A stretch of 64,000 nt of DNA from Dyella sp. GSA-30 (GCF_027924605.1 NZ_AP027042.1:1651524-1715523); one strand, 5' to 3'; positions 8,655-17,533 are shown, counted from the first letter of the stretch. The notes: generated from the letters alone by a model not told the origin. Made by a program: numbers and translations.

Positions 8655-9668
8655 ATGAAGAAGTGCGTAATATATCTATTATCCTTTTTGTTTGTCTTGC
8701 AGTGTCATATTTGCCATGCCCAGCAAGCAGTCGTCACCTACGTATATTCGGATTCCCAGAATACCCCCCTCGCTGAAGCGGATGCTAACGGGAACATCGT
8801 CACCACATATGACTATTTGCCTTATGGGGTATCCGCACCAAACATGGGTGAGGCTCCAAACGGTCCAGGTTATACCGGGCATGTGAATGATCCGGATAGC
8901 GGTCTAGCTTATATGCAAGCTAGATATTATGATCCTGCAAGTGGTCGCTTCTTTTCCGTTGATCCGGCCGGGGTGGAGTCGGGGAACAGCACTACTTTTA
9001 ATAGATATAGTTACGCAAATAATAACCCTATTGTTTATACGGATCCGGATGGTCGCCAGAGCACTATGGATGCTGGTGTGTGGGCGACCGAGGCTGTTAT
9101 GGCTCAGCAGAGTCCTCAGCAAGTTCAGCGGCTCAATGAACAGAATGTCGGGCAGCTGAAAATTGTCGCTGCCTCGTTGGCGACAATGGCGGCTTCGCCT
9201 GCTGCTGGCTTTGTAGCTCGGACAGCTGCGGCTGTAGTCACGGACTCGCTAGCTGCGGGGAGCGTTACGACGGGTCTAATGGCGAATGGCTCATCGGTGG
9301 TGGCGAGTGGCGCTATCGTGGCTGAGGCGGTTGCGGCTGTTAACGGAATGCCAGGACCAAGCGAGCCCGCTTTTACTGGAATTTCGCTTGAAGCGAAAGC
9401 AACTACATTCAGTGCCAACCAAATCAAGGCAGATATGACATCAGGGCAGGCTATCGAAAATTTGGCTGCAAATGGATATGCCAAGGCGGTATCCCAGAGC
9501 GGCACCGTTACTGTCATGAGCAAAGGAGAAAGTGTTTATACATTCTATCCAGGATCTACCGGAGGCGGGGTGGCGGGCGCGCCGACTGGCATTCCTTCAG
9601 CATCGCTTACCGTTGGTGGCGCGAAAAAGCCCATTACCAAGATACGGTTCAACGAGGAGGGGAAGTAG
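8655..9668 (+). CDS. Short Sec-exported Rhs protein with unrecognised C-terminal toxin-like domain
   Basis: A 337-residue protein. A signal peptide (MKKCVIYLLSFLFVLQCHICHA) is followed by one Rhs repeat-associated core at about residues 23-135. The core includes YDYLPYG, GYTGHVNDPDSGLAYMQARY, and YDPASGRFFSVDP. It ends at NNNPIVYTDPDGRQ, where Rhs variable tips begin. An Ala-rich segment of about 110 residues follows. The final 95 residues, from SLEAKATTF to ITKIRFNEEGK, are the expected effector domain and match nothing I recognise. Full Rhs proteins exceed 1000 residues, so this is a displaced tip. GC drops compared with its flanks. Confidence 0.85.
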   Translation: MKKCVIYLLSFLFVLQCHICHAQQAVVTYVYSDSQNTPLAEADANGNIVTTYDYLPYGVSAPNMGEAPNGPGYTGHVNDPDSGLAYMQARYYDPASGRFFSVDPAGVESGNSTTFNRYSYANNNPIVYTDPDGRQSTMDAGVWATEAVMAQQSPQQVQRLNEQNVGQLKIVAASLATMAASPAAGFVARTAAAVVTDSLAAGSVTTGLMANGSSVVASGAIVAEAVAAVNGMPGPSEPAFTGISLEAKATTFSANQIKADMTSGQAIENLAANGYAKAVSQSGTVTVMSKGESVYTFYPGSTGGGVAGAPTGIPSASLTVGGAKKPITKIRFNEEGK

Positions 9669-9669
9669 C

Positions 9670-10236
9670 ATGCAAGACGAAAACGTCAATCATGCGTCCT
9701 CACTGCTGAGTAGCATGCTGCTAACTGATAGGCGTCTTCCTGATTACTTGTTCAAGAAAAAATTTGATCAGTATCTTTTTTTTGATGTGGACATAACTTC
9801 TGTAGATGAATTGATTAAAGCTATAAAGGACGTTGTAATTAACCGAATTACATCTATGCCTGATATGGCTGTTTTTTCCTTCACGGAAAAGGCGTTCGTC
9901 ACTTGGATGGGGAGGGATGAAGACTGGGTATTAAAAATAAATGAAGTTTATAAATTATTGCGTGATAAAAAGGATTACAATGGGCTCGTGCTGGCTGATG
10001 CTTCGATGAAATGCATTGTTCATCAACCTGATCCAGTAAGCATGGGTGTCTTTGCTTTTTCTCGAGAAAATGGAAGGGATGAAAGCTGGAGAAATATATC
10101 GGATAACGTGAATGGCTGCTTTTTCGACCTGACGGATGTAAGAGGCTGGTTGGCTGGTGGCTCTGAACGTGACTCATCCTTGATCGAAAGCATGGGGCGT
10201 GAGTATCTTGAAGCCTTGATCGAGAACTACGATTGA
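9670..10236 (+). CDS. Candidate immunity protein for the Rhs tip
   Basis: A 188-residue acidic cytoplasmic protein starting MQDENVNHASSLLSS one base after the Rhs stop. It has no signal peptide. Its AT-rich codon use differs sharply from the surrounding chromosome. I recognise no family. Position, size, acidity and base composition match cognate immunity genes, which lie directly downstream of polymorphic toxin tips. The immunity role is inferred from context only. Confidence 0.7.
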   Translation: MQDENVNHASSLLSSMLLTDRRLPDYLFKKKFDQYLFFDVDITSVDELIKAIKDVVINRITSMPDMAVFSFTEKAFVTWMGRDEDWVLKINEVYKLLRDKKDYNGLVLADASMKCIVHQPDPVSMGVFAFSRENGRDESWRNISDNVNGCFFDLTDVRGWLAGGSERDSSLIESMGREYLEALIENYD

Positions 10237-10326
10237 TTGGCTTGTCGCGATAAGAGGTGGCAAGAGGGCATGATTTTTAAATGGGACGATCGCTCAATTA
10301 ACTACCTCCGCCCATATCATTGGAGC

Positions 10327-11052
10327 CTACGAGTGTTGCCCAATGTAGAGCACACTCTGCTCCGTAATGCCGCATTGCCGAAAAATCTCGCGCCCGAATG
10401 TCGCGACATTGAGGCTCTTCACCTGGAAACCGCCCGCGCGTAGCCGCTTGAGAAAATCTTCGCGCTCGTACATTCGAATGTGATCGTCCTGACCAAAGCG
10501 CCGCCAGCGCTCATTGACGTCCGTCACGCTCGGGTCTTCATCGGTTTGCTGCAGGCCGAGCAAGATAGGCACCATCAAAATGGCGACCCCGTTGGGCGCC
10601 AGAATACGATTTAGCTCGCGGATGGCCTTGGCATCGTCAGGCACATGCTCCAGGACGTGAGAGCACACGATGAGATCGAAGCTGCCATCGGCATAGCAAT
10701 CCATCTGGGTGATGTCGACCTTGTCGTCCGCCAGCGGCGACATCAAGTCGGCGGAGCGGTATTGCACGCCGGGCAAGCTCTTCAGGAATTGAGAGAGCCT
10801 GGGTGCTGGCGCGATATCCAGCACACGCAGCGCCTGCCCGGAGCGTTGCTGCACATAGGCCTTCAGAAACAGGGCATACAGGCGATCCCGATCGGATGCC
10901 TGGCAGACGGGGCACGAATACTGCCCGACGTTGAGCGTCTCGAACTGATCCAGCGAGTAGGACACGTTCAGTCGGTGGAACGTGTCGAAGTAACTGTTCG
11001 GAAGTGGGAGGAAATTGGGAAAGCTATGCGTACAAATGGGGCAGGACTTCAT
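10327..11052 (-). CDS. SAM-dependent methyltransferase with N-terminal zinc-ribbon-like cysteines
   Basis: A 241-residue class I methyltransferase. The N-terminus has two CxxC pairs (CPICTHSF and CPVCQASDRDRLY), a probable zinc site. The Rossmann part follows: VLDIAPAPRLSQFL, then DCYADGSFDLIVCSHVLEHVP, then LNRILAPNGVAILMVP. The start MKSCPICTHSF is preferred because AAAGG precedes it; longer in-frame starts reach 11097. Substrate unknown; similar proteins occur in cell-surface glycan loci. A broken copy of its 3' end lies at 8270-8419. Confidence 0.85.
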   Translation of the reverse strand: MKSCPICTHSFPNFLPLPNSYFDTFHRLNVSYSLDQFETLNVGQYSCPVCQASDRDRLYALFLKAYVQQRSGQALRVLDIAPAPRLSQFLKSLPGVQYRSADLMSPLADDKVDITQMDCYADGSFDLIVCSHVLEHVPDDAKAIRELNRILAPNGVAILMVPILLGLQQTDEDPSVTDVNERWRRFGQDDHIRMYEREDFLKRLRAGGFQVKSLNVATFGREIFRQCGITEQSVLYIGQHS

Positions 11053-11322
11053 ACATGGACCTTTGATTGCGCCTTCCATCACTGAATCGACCGGCAATCG
11101 GAAAACTTGATCTGATGGGCGCGGAGCGCGGCGCGTATAGGCCGGAGATCAGGGTGATTAGACCTGACCCATTCGAGCCACTTGCCACGTAGATCGCGTA
11201 TCTGGTTGCCTGCCAATAGCGGATCCTCTCGTCCACCATCTACGATAAGAATGAGGGAGTGGCTTACTGACGCTGCCCGGACAGTTCTGATCGAAATTAC
11301 ACGAAGCCAAGGATTCTGGAAA

Positions 11323-11760
11323 ATGGGCGACGTCTGGATGCTGCTGCTTCTCGGTCTGCTTGCCTTGATCAGTCCGATCATCGCTATCAAGCGGCCATCG
11401 CCGAGAGCGAAAGCTCAGCTGGACAAGTCTTTCAAGACACAAGCCATCGATGTCGATGGCACGCGCTATACCGCATCGGACTTTGAGGTTCTCTATCGAA
11501 AGGAAGCCTACTTTCGTAGCCAAGGTTATGGCCCGAAGTCCTATCAGTTGGATGCGGAGTGGATTCTTCGAGCTCCTAACGGTGGCTATGTGTTCGGTAT
11601 TGCGCAAAGTGATCCTGAAGAAAGCGAGTTTGGCATTCGCTGGACCTGGCGGCGGCTAACTGAAGAGCGTGCGCGGCATGCGCTGCTTCACGATGCCAAG
11701 GCCTACCGATCGGCATTCGGCGAGTCGCCCTCGGACAAGGAGCGCGGTGGTGCTCCTTAG
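11323..11760 (+). CDS. Membrane-anchored hypothetical protein
   Basis: A 145-residue product starting MGDVWMLLLLGLL. One N-terminal transmembrane segment ends at about residue 20 (ALISPIIAIKR). A soluble domain follows, rich in aromatic residues and charge, with YRKEAYFRSQGYGPKSYQLD and ESEFGIRWTWRRLT. The frame is open from 11182, so an earlier start (11251) is possible. No family recognised. Confidence 0.55.
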   Translation: MGDVWMLLLLGLLALISPIIAIKRPSPRAKAQLDKSFKTQAIDVDGTRYTASDFEVLYRKEAYFRSQGYGPKSYQLDAEWILRAPNGGYVFGIAQSDPEESEFGIRWTWRRLTEERARHALLHDAKAYRSAFGESPSDKERGGAP

Positions 11761-11992
11761 TCCTAAGGGAGGTCATGCAGGACCTATTCGACTGACGGTT
11801 CGAAAGACTGATGAGAAGACGTCGGCGCCGAGGTGCCTGGGGCGGGATCGCGTGGCAGCAGTCAGCGATAAGCGTTAGAGCGCGTCGCCTATAGATGGGT
11901 CAATTAAGCATATTTGTGCTATTTTTTAGCATTAATGATATCAATGCGCGTCCGTAAAGTAGCTCCATCGTCAACCAACGAAGGAGTTACCA

Positions 11993-12472
11993 ATGAACTC
12001 ACTTATCAACGCTCTATCGAAATCCGCCCTGTTACGTAAGGATTTTGACTATCACCTGGTACGCGCATCCATGGTGATCATGTTCTTTTTCTTCGGCTAC
12101 CAGAAATGGTTCGAGTACGAGGCGCAGACGCTGATTCCCTTCATCAGCAACGGACCGCTTATTTCGTGGATGTACCCGGTCTTCGGCGTGCGTGGCGCGA
12201 GCTGGTTCCTCGGCGTTTCCGAATGGACGTTCGGGTCGCTGATCTTGCTTGGCTATTGGAGCAAGCGGCTAGGCATCCTCGGTGCAGCCGGTTCAGTGGT
12301 CACGTTCGTCATGACGGTCACCATCATCCCCTTCATGCCCAACGGCTGGGCCGAGTCCGCCGGTGGCTTTCCGGCCATGGTCGGCAACGTTCCCTTCCTC
12401 ATGAAGGACATCGTATTGCTTGCGGCATCGGTCTACCTGCTGAAGCAGGACGTTGCCAGAGCGGCTCAGTAA
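11993..12472 (+). CDS. DUF417 family inner-membrane protein (YkgB/RclC-like)
   Basis: A 159-residue protein with four hydrophobic segments. The DUF417 signatures are FFFFGYQKWFEYEAQ, LIPFISNGPLISWMYPVFG and PFMPNGWAESAGGFPAM. An AAGGAG site lies eight bases before the ATG. RclC of Escherichia coli, in the hypochlorous-acid response, belongs to this family. No rclA or rclB partner is here, so a specific role is not claimed. The AT-rich upstream stretch 11900-11960 probably holds its promoter. Confidence 0.88.
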   Translation: MNSLINALSKSALLRKDFDYHLVRASMVIMFFFFGYQKWFEYEAQTLIPFISNGPLISWMYPVFGVRGASWFLGVSEWTFGSLILLGYWSKRLGILGAAGSVVTFVMTVTIIPFMPNGWAESAGGFPAMVGNVPFLMKDIVLLAASVYLLKQDVARAAQ

Positions 12473-12483
12473 TGGATTCCGAA

Positions 12484-12510
12484 ACAGAGCGCGCTGCAGG
12501 CGCACTCTGT
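12484..12510 (+). terminator. Hairpin after the DUF417 gene
   Basis: ACAGAGCGCGC and GCGCACTCTGT form a long stem with one mismatch around TGCAG, 11 bases after the stop. There is no real T-tract, so termination may be weak. Confidence 0.45.
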
Positions 12511-12546
12511 TCGCCCGGTCAGTGACAAATCAATGCGATTTGGGTT

Positions 12547-13026
12547 TTATCTTGCCTGCGCTTGTCCCAGGCAAGTGGGCGATTTACTGGGATAGTTTCG
12601 TACACACCATTGCTGCCACAAGGCTGTGTTTGATTGGCGATCCGCCAGACTGGCGCCGTTGTAGACAACAACGAAGTTCTGTCCTGTGAGCTGGTTGAGA
12701 ATGGCGGCCAAAGCGTCGTGGACTACAGATGGTGAGTAGTGACGGATGCCTTCGAACGCACCGTCGGCATTGTTGTTCAGCTCGATCTCCGATTTAGGAA
12801 GCTGGCGCATGTCACTCAAATGGCCGACGAGATAAGGCACGGCGTCAGTGCCTAATGCTTCAAGCTCCGCGAAAGCCTTGGCCTCCGTCCCTGATTGGGT
12901 TGCTTGACCCAATAGAGTGTCGACTTTGCTGGCCAAGGGATCGGTATTGTGTGTGGGAGCAATACAGCCACCCAAGGTGGCCATCCATAACGACAGGCAA
13001 ACAAGTCGGCAACGAAATGGTGGCAT
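12547..13026 (-). CDS. Putative lipoprotein, HEAT-like
   Basis: A 159-residue protein from MPPFRCRLVCLSL, with a type II signal and lipobox LGGC (Cys at about residue 20). The mature protein has repeating helical segments of HEAT style (AFAELEALGTDAVPYLVGHL and VVHDALAAILNQLTG). It ends in a cysteine-containing tail. Function is unknown. Its start faces the start of the next plus-strand gene, so the two share or overlap their leaders. Confidence 0.65.
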   Translation of the reverse strand: MPPFRCRLVCLSLWMATLGGCIAPTHNTDPLASKVDTLLGQATQSGTEAKAFAELEALGTDAVPYLVGHLSDMRQLPKSEIELNNNADGAFEGIRHYSPSVVHDALAAILNQLTGQNFVVVYNGASLADRQSNTALWQQWCVRNYPSKSPTCLGQAQAR

Positions 13027-13639
13027 GTCTACGGCCTCGGATCCCCTGGAGATTCCACCAGGGTGGATGCTCGATTCCGCAGATGCAAGCCACCAGAATG
13101 GCCTGGGCAGGGAAGAAGTTACGTTTATCCTCAAGGTACTTTACGAGCGCTGCTGCCAAAGCATACTGTGGGCTCATATGAAGACGTCAGCGATGGATAG
13201 CGCCGCCAAATGGCTTCAATGGTCAGCCCCCGACGCAGCTTATCTATCGGGGAAAAGTGTCTTTGAATTTCTTCAGCCATTGCTGACGATCGCTGCTCCC
13301 GAATTTGTGATAGTGGATATCCCGGCCGGTGCGGTATTTGGCTTGAGGGCAGTCGATAGACTGGGGCTGGTTACGAACGATTTCATGTCAAAAGTCTCCG
13401 ATGCCGATCAATATGACTGGGCATTCTTTTATTTTTTCAAGGAGAGACTTGAAGAAGATTGCCAGGATGAGTCGGACCGTTGCCTGATAGGCAAGTCGGA
13501 TTTCACGGTAAGGCTTGCCGACTCAAGTTACTTTTATGTCTACAGTGCAAATAAGGCGTTGAACGAGCATCTGTCTTTCAGCTTGGTCTATGGAGAGAAA
13601 AAAATAGTCAGATTAAGTGACCTGGATATAATGTACTGA
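13025..13639 (+). CDS. Hypothetical protein, possible orphan immunity protein
   Basis: The frame is open from 12917. A start at 13025 gives 204 residues; 13178 (MKTSAMDSAAKWLQ) is an alternative. The product is acidic and cytoplasmic, with FFYFFKERLEEDCQDESDRC and a C-terminal KKIVRLSDLDIMY. AT content rises through the gene. It lies in a patch with other toxin-immunity-like genes and no catalytic motif is visible. An orphan immunity role is inferred; the start is uncertain. Confidence 0.5.
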   Translation: MSTASDPLEIPPGWMLDSADASHQNGLGREEVTFILKVLYERCCQSILWAHMKTSAMDSAAKWLQWSAPDAAYLSGKSVFEFLQPLLTIAAPEFVIVDIPAGAVFGLRAVDRLGLVTNDFMSKVSDADQYDWAFFYFFKERLEEDCQDESDRCLIGKSDFTVRLADSSYFYVYSANKALNEHLSFSLVYGEKKIVRLSDLDIMY

Positions 13640-14119
13640 GTGAAAAGCTCAGGCGCGCCGCCTGAATCGATGCAATCGATGAGGTGGATATCTGCTCAAA
13701 GAAGATCGTCGCTGATGGCGACGCTGCGGCCACTGAGGCTGCGGAACGTGGGCCGGAATGGGTGGCGCCACCCGGTCTCTCATTATTTGGTTCTTAATAA
13801 CTTCTTATCGCCGTGTATTTATTTATAAAAGCCTTAATTGGAATCATTCAGTTTGTGGATACTGCATCACGGATTTAATATGTTTCAGTGGCGTATGAAC
13901 AATTATAGGAATTGGACTCTGTTATTTTTGGCGGTGGGGATGCCAAATCCAAGGACTCGTTCCTGAAAAAGGCGGGGTCTTTTTGTGACCTAGAGCTTTT
14001 CATGAAGACCCGGTTTTATTTCAACGGCGCCATTCTCGATGGCGAGCCATTGCCTTGCTGCCTCCCCGGTCGCCAGTGTCCTGCTGGCCTTTCTCGGTTA
14101 CTTTTCATGGAGTCAGCAT
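13640..14119. other. Non-coding gap, no gene seen
   Basis: 480 bases, AT-rich between about 13780 and 13920, with no frame that has both a ribosome site and coding character. It probably contains the promoter of the secreted-protein gene at 14120. Confidence 0.4.
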
Positions 14120-14629
14120 ATGAAACATCTATGCGTGCAATTCATGTTAGCCGCAAGCTTGTTCGTCGGTGCTCTGATGCCTCATGCCGTTCATGCACAA
14201 ACGAGCGAGGGGCCATCCAGTACGCCGGTCTACGCCTGCGTTGATAATGTGGCAGGCATTCAATCGGTAAGGTGGGTGACTTCGTTGCCCTGTATTCCTC
14301 CATTGTTAGGGACTACGAAGGTCGGGCAGCCCAGCCAGACCGTGTTCACTGCTTTATACAACGAAGAAGGGTCGCTGGTTGGCAACTCGTCTTTAAGCGG
14401 CGATGCAATCATCGATCCGGTGGATGATGTCTACACCATTACATTCAGCTCGGCTTTCGCATCAACGCCGGTTTGCGTGGCTGCTGTGGTCGGCGCAAGT
14501 TCCACAGACTTTCAAATTGAAGTGTCCAACATCTCGACCACAGGCGTTACGGTAGCCACACAATCGACGGCGCCTCCCTTCGGTGCGGCTCCCGCCCCCT
14601 TTGTGCTTAGTTGCACGCTTCCTCGTTGA
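14120..14629 (+). CDS. Small secreted protein, 169 aa
   Basis: It starts MKHLCVQFMLAASLF, with GGAG seven bases upstream, and has a signal peptide ending near VHAQ. The mature protein is beta-rich and low in charge, with four cysteines (YACVDN, LPCIPP, TPVCVAA, LSCTLPR) that may form two disulfides. It contains YTITFSSAFASTPVCVAAVVG, like the ends of phage-tail or collagen-like adhesin domains. No firm family assignment. Confidence 0.65.
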   Translation: MKHLCVQFMLAASLFVGALMPHAVHAQTSEGPSSTPVYACVDNVAGIQSVRWVTSLPCIPPLLGTTKVGQPSQTVFTALYNEEGSLVGNSSLSGDAIIDPVDDVYTITFSSAFASTPVCVAAVVGASSTDFQIEVSNISTTGVTVATQSTAPPFGAAPAPFVLSCTLPR

Positions 14630-14709
14630 TCGTTGGAAGCGCATATGAATCAAGCGTAGGCGGGCTCGCGGCGGAGATGGCCGCGAGCCTGTAGAGCTTT
14701 AAGGCAAGA

Positions 14710-15171
14710 TGCACTATCTGCGAGGCGATAAACTTGGTTCGGTAGCGTGGTCGATCCCGACTTCGTTCCGATCGGCACCCAGCGTCCCATCGAAATATTG
14801 TCTGTCTATGTGCAGACCCGGTGACCCGGGCGCAAGACAGGCTGGGTGGCTGGTCAACTACAACGACAGCGGCAGGCAGCAATAATCGTTCAATGGAAGA
14901 TACCGGCAGCGACAACTTCGTAAGAATGGTTGCCTACATATACGTAGATCCTCAGGGGGTAGTTCCGGCGGAAGCTCATGAGCAAGGAGCGATGGTAGCG
15001 ATCCATGACCACACCCCATATAGGAAGATAGCTACCGGAATCTCGCCCAACGGAACTGGGAATTCCAGCAGCCAGTTGACCCCGAGACCAAGCGCAATTT
15101 GGAAAACATTCCAAAGATTGAACAGAGGCAGGCCCCGCACATTCCCCTGGATTCAGAGCCTGAGAAATGAC
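14710..15171 (+). pseudogene. Eroded Rhs core remnant
   Basis: Two frames hold Rhs-like fragments. MHYLRGDKLGSV near 14710 resembles the Rhs pattern HYLHxDxLGS. Further on, from about 14926, VAYIYVDPQG, then a TPY and GISPNGTG, parallels VVTYVYSDSQN and the DYLPYG of the intact Rhs gene at 8.7 kb. The frame changes between the fragments, and the PDSGLxYxxARYYDP signature is missing. I read this as a decayed Rhs tip in front of its former immunity gene. Individual matches are short. Confidence 0.45.
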
Positions 15172-15648
15172 ATGAAACTGAATGAAAGCCACGCCTCATC
15201 GTTAGCAGGCGATTTAACGAGAGGCGCGATCCTGGATGAAATTCGTATCTTGAGCCTGCAAGTCACATTGCGGTTTTTGATGCAGAAAGACGAGTCGCTT
15301 TCGTATATTGATGTTGTGTTCGCGTGCGGTGCTCATATCAACAAGAAGGTCAATGGCGCCGTTTATGCGGATTTTCTTGATGAGCGCTCGGCTTTTCTGT
15401 CCGATGTCTACAGATGCATGGGTTCCGAAGTGACTGATGTGACCATGACCGACAGCGGCGTACTCGCCATCGATCTCGGTTCTTGGGGTGTCATATCGAT
15501 TGAGCCTGCTCTGGATGAAGAGCGTGCGGATGGCTGGTCATGGCGTTTCCAGTTCGATAAAAATTTCGATATAGCTACTCTCTCGTGTGTACAAGAGGGT
15601 GGCCGTTTTATGTATTTCGCAGATAAGCACGCCTTGGGTCAGGCCTGA
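15172..15648 (+). CDS. Hypothetical protein, probable orphan immunity protein
   Basis: A 158-residue acidic protein starting MKLNESHASSLAGDL. The frame continues upstream to 14821 through the Rhs-like remnant, so a longer fusion start is possible. It has no signal or membrane segment. The C-terminus reads GWSWRFQFDKNFDIATL. It is placed directly behind the Rhs remnant, as an immunity gene would be. No family recognised; function inferred from position. Confidence 0.5.
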   Translation: MKLNESHASSLAGDLTRGAILDEIRILSLQVTLRFLMQKDESLSYIDVVFACGAHINKKVNGAVYADFLDERSAFLSDVYRCMGSEVTDVTMTDSGVLAIDLGSWGVISIEPALDEERADGWSWRFQFDKNFDIATLSCVQEGGRFMYFADKHALGQA

Positions 15649-15701
15649 CATTGCAGGCCTGACCTATGGAATCATTTCGCAGTTCCTCGACGTTCGTCGC
15701 T

Positions 15702-17084
15702 CTATTGCGCCGGCGCGTCACCCGCCTCCACGCGGAACGCCTTGATATTGATCACCGCGCCCTTGACCGGCGTGTCGCCATCTACACGGATGAAGGATAC
15801 GGTGAGCTTGTCGAGCTTGTCCGGTCCGATTTCTTGCAGGGCTTCAGTGGCCGGAAATGACAGCTGCACGCTGCCGCCGTCGTGCTCGGCATGATGCTGC
15901 ATGCCAGAGATTTCGAACGGGCCTAGGGTGCCGAGCAGGTAGTCGCTGTCCTCGTGTTTGCTGTTGGCGCGCTCAGGCAGATCGATGTAGACCTTGTAGT
16001 AATAGCCGCCGCTCTGACCAAGTTCGGTGAGCGATACGCCGTCAAGCACTACGCGTATGCTGGTCGTAGCGCTGAGGTCTGCGGTCTGGGGAGCTGCCTT
16101 TAGCAGATTGCGCAGTCGCGGTTGCTGCTGGACGGATACCGGTACCTCTACGCTGACTGATTTCTGGTCCAGCGAAAGCTGCTCGCCACCGCCCAGAGTC
16201 TGTGTGCTGAGCAGCTGGGGCGACAGCGCCTTGAGCTTGATCAGCGGCGGTCGGTTCGGTGCTCTCACCGGTGGGATTCTGTTGGGCATGTTCTCGTTCT
16301 CGTACGTGTAGCCGAGGCCAACGGTCGAGATGGTCACCTTGCGCGGCAAGCTTACGCCCGGCGCGTAGTTGAAGATATCCGACCAGTACGACGAGGAAGG
16401 CGGCGGCATGGTGCGGCCGTTACCGGCCTTGACCCAGGCGGCCCACAGGCGGTCGATATTGGCATGATGTACCCAGAAGATCGGATCCTGGGGCGACTGA
16501 AGATTCGCCATCACGCCGCCGATGATATTGTGCACGGCGTTATGCGGGCGGCTCTCCACCGAAGGCTCGAATGCATTCGGTGCGCCCTGCGGAAAATTGA
16601 TGATCTGATTGGCGAACGGGTCGAGGCTGAGCGACGCGTGCACATTGGTGTTGCGCCGATTGGCGATATAAAGCGGCGATGTGGGATCGAGGAACTCCAC
16701 CGGCATATTGGGATTGGTGTAGTAGTCCCAGTACGGTACGACCAGCGCGTTGTTGCGCGAGATCTCGCGCAGCTTCTGCTCGAACAGATGCAGATAGCCG
16801 CGATGCCAGGCCAGGAAGTAGGCGATGCCATGCGGACAGAAGTTCTGATGCACGTTGGCCCAGTAAAACCAGCTATTGGGATCGCTGGTATTGGTGTTCG
16901 CGCGCATCTTGCGAATGGTCTCGACATACACCGAATAAAGCGGCCCGCGACGAAATACTTCCCAGCTCGGACGTGTCACTGTTGCCGCGGCGGATAGCGG
17001 TTCGTCGGCAAAGCCGATACGAGGTAGAAGCGGGACAAGTGCAACGGCCAGCGATGATTTCAGAAAACGCCTTCTGGAATTCAT
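15702..17084 (-). CDS. Tat-exported tyrosinase (type 3 copper protein)
   Basis: A 460-residue protein. The twin-arginine leader MNSRRRFLKSSLAVALVPLL is followed by a tyrosinase domain at about 40-220. CuA ligands are probably His79, His85 and His94 (VHQNFCPHG, FLAWHRGYL). CuB ligands are His181 and His185 (RPHNAVHNIIGG) with the His206-His207 pair (DPIFWVHHANIDRLW). A beta-rich C-terminal domain of about 200 residues may shield the site. It would oxidise phenols to quinones in the periplasm. No caddie protein gene is adjacent. Confidence 0.93.
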   Translation of the reverse strand: MNSRRRFLKSSLAVALVPLLPRIGFADEPLSAAATVTRPSWEVFRRGPLYSVYVETIRKMRANTNTSDPNSWFYWANVHQNFCPHGIAYFLAWHRGYLHLFEQKLREISRNNALVVPYWDYYTNPNMPVEFLDPTSPLYIANRRNTNVHASLSLDPFANQIINFPQGAPNAFEPSVESRPHNAVHNIIGGVMANLQSPQDPIFWVHHANIDRLWAAWVKAGNGRTMPPPSSSYWSDIFNYAPGVSLPRKVTISTVGLGYTYENENMPNRIPPVRAPNRPPLIKLKALSPQLLSTQTLGGGEQLSLDQKSVSVEVPVSVQQQPRLRNLLKAAPQTADLSATTSIRVVLDGVSLTELGQSGGYYYKVYIDLPERANSKHEDSDYLLGTLGPFEISGMQHHAEHDGGSVQLSFPATEALQEIGPDKLDKLTVSFIRVDGDTPVKGAVINIKAFRVEAGDAPAQ

Positions 17085-17533
17085 GGAGACTCCCCTTATG
17101 AATCAAACAGGAGCGGTCACGCATACTGGCGGGGCCGCCGGTCGTGTTTCGGTAGCCGCCGCGATAACGGACATTCTCGGCGGGCATGCTTATCCCGTGC
17201 TTCTCCTGGCCGGCATAGCCGACCGACGCATGTCCCCTCGGCATGCGGTGAGCAACACGACTGCTTACCCGGCGTTGAAATTAATAAAGGTCGAGAGATC
17301 TGATAAGAGCCAGACTACGAACCAAGTGCGCCTTTATGAGATGCATCGCCACAAAGCTCGGCGTGCATTTTATTTCCCCTAACTGAAACCATTATGCAGG
17401 CGATTATCATCGGAAGGCAAATGGCTCATTGCCGCCCGGAAATCGGCTTTGTTTAGTAAGCAACGGTTTTCGCTATTCATTGAATCAATTAGGGATCATG
17501 CTTTTCTTCGGCATGGCTCCGCTGGCTTATCAA
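17085..17533. other. Gap between tyrosinase and monooxygenase genes, no gene seen
   Basis: 449 bases. Plus-strand frames here have no ribosome site and no recognisable product. The part next to 17085 should hold the tyrosinase promoter. The part next to 17533 is the 3' flank of the monooxygenase gene. Confidence 0.45.

Noticed and set aside
10237-10443. 68-codon frame after the immunity gene
   Set aside because: Its second half is antisense to the methyltransferase tail, and it lacks a ribosome site. The homology to 8270-8419 is explained by the methyltransferase frame.
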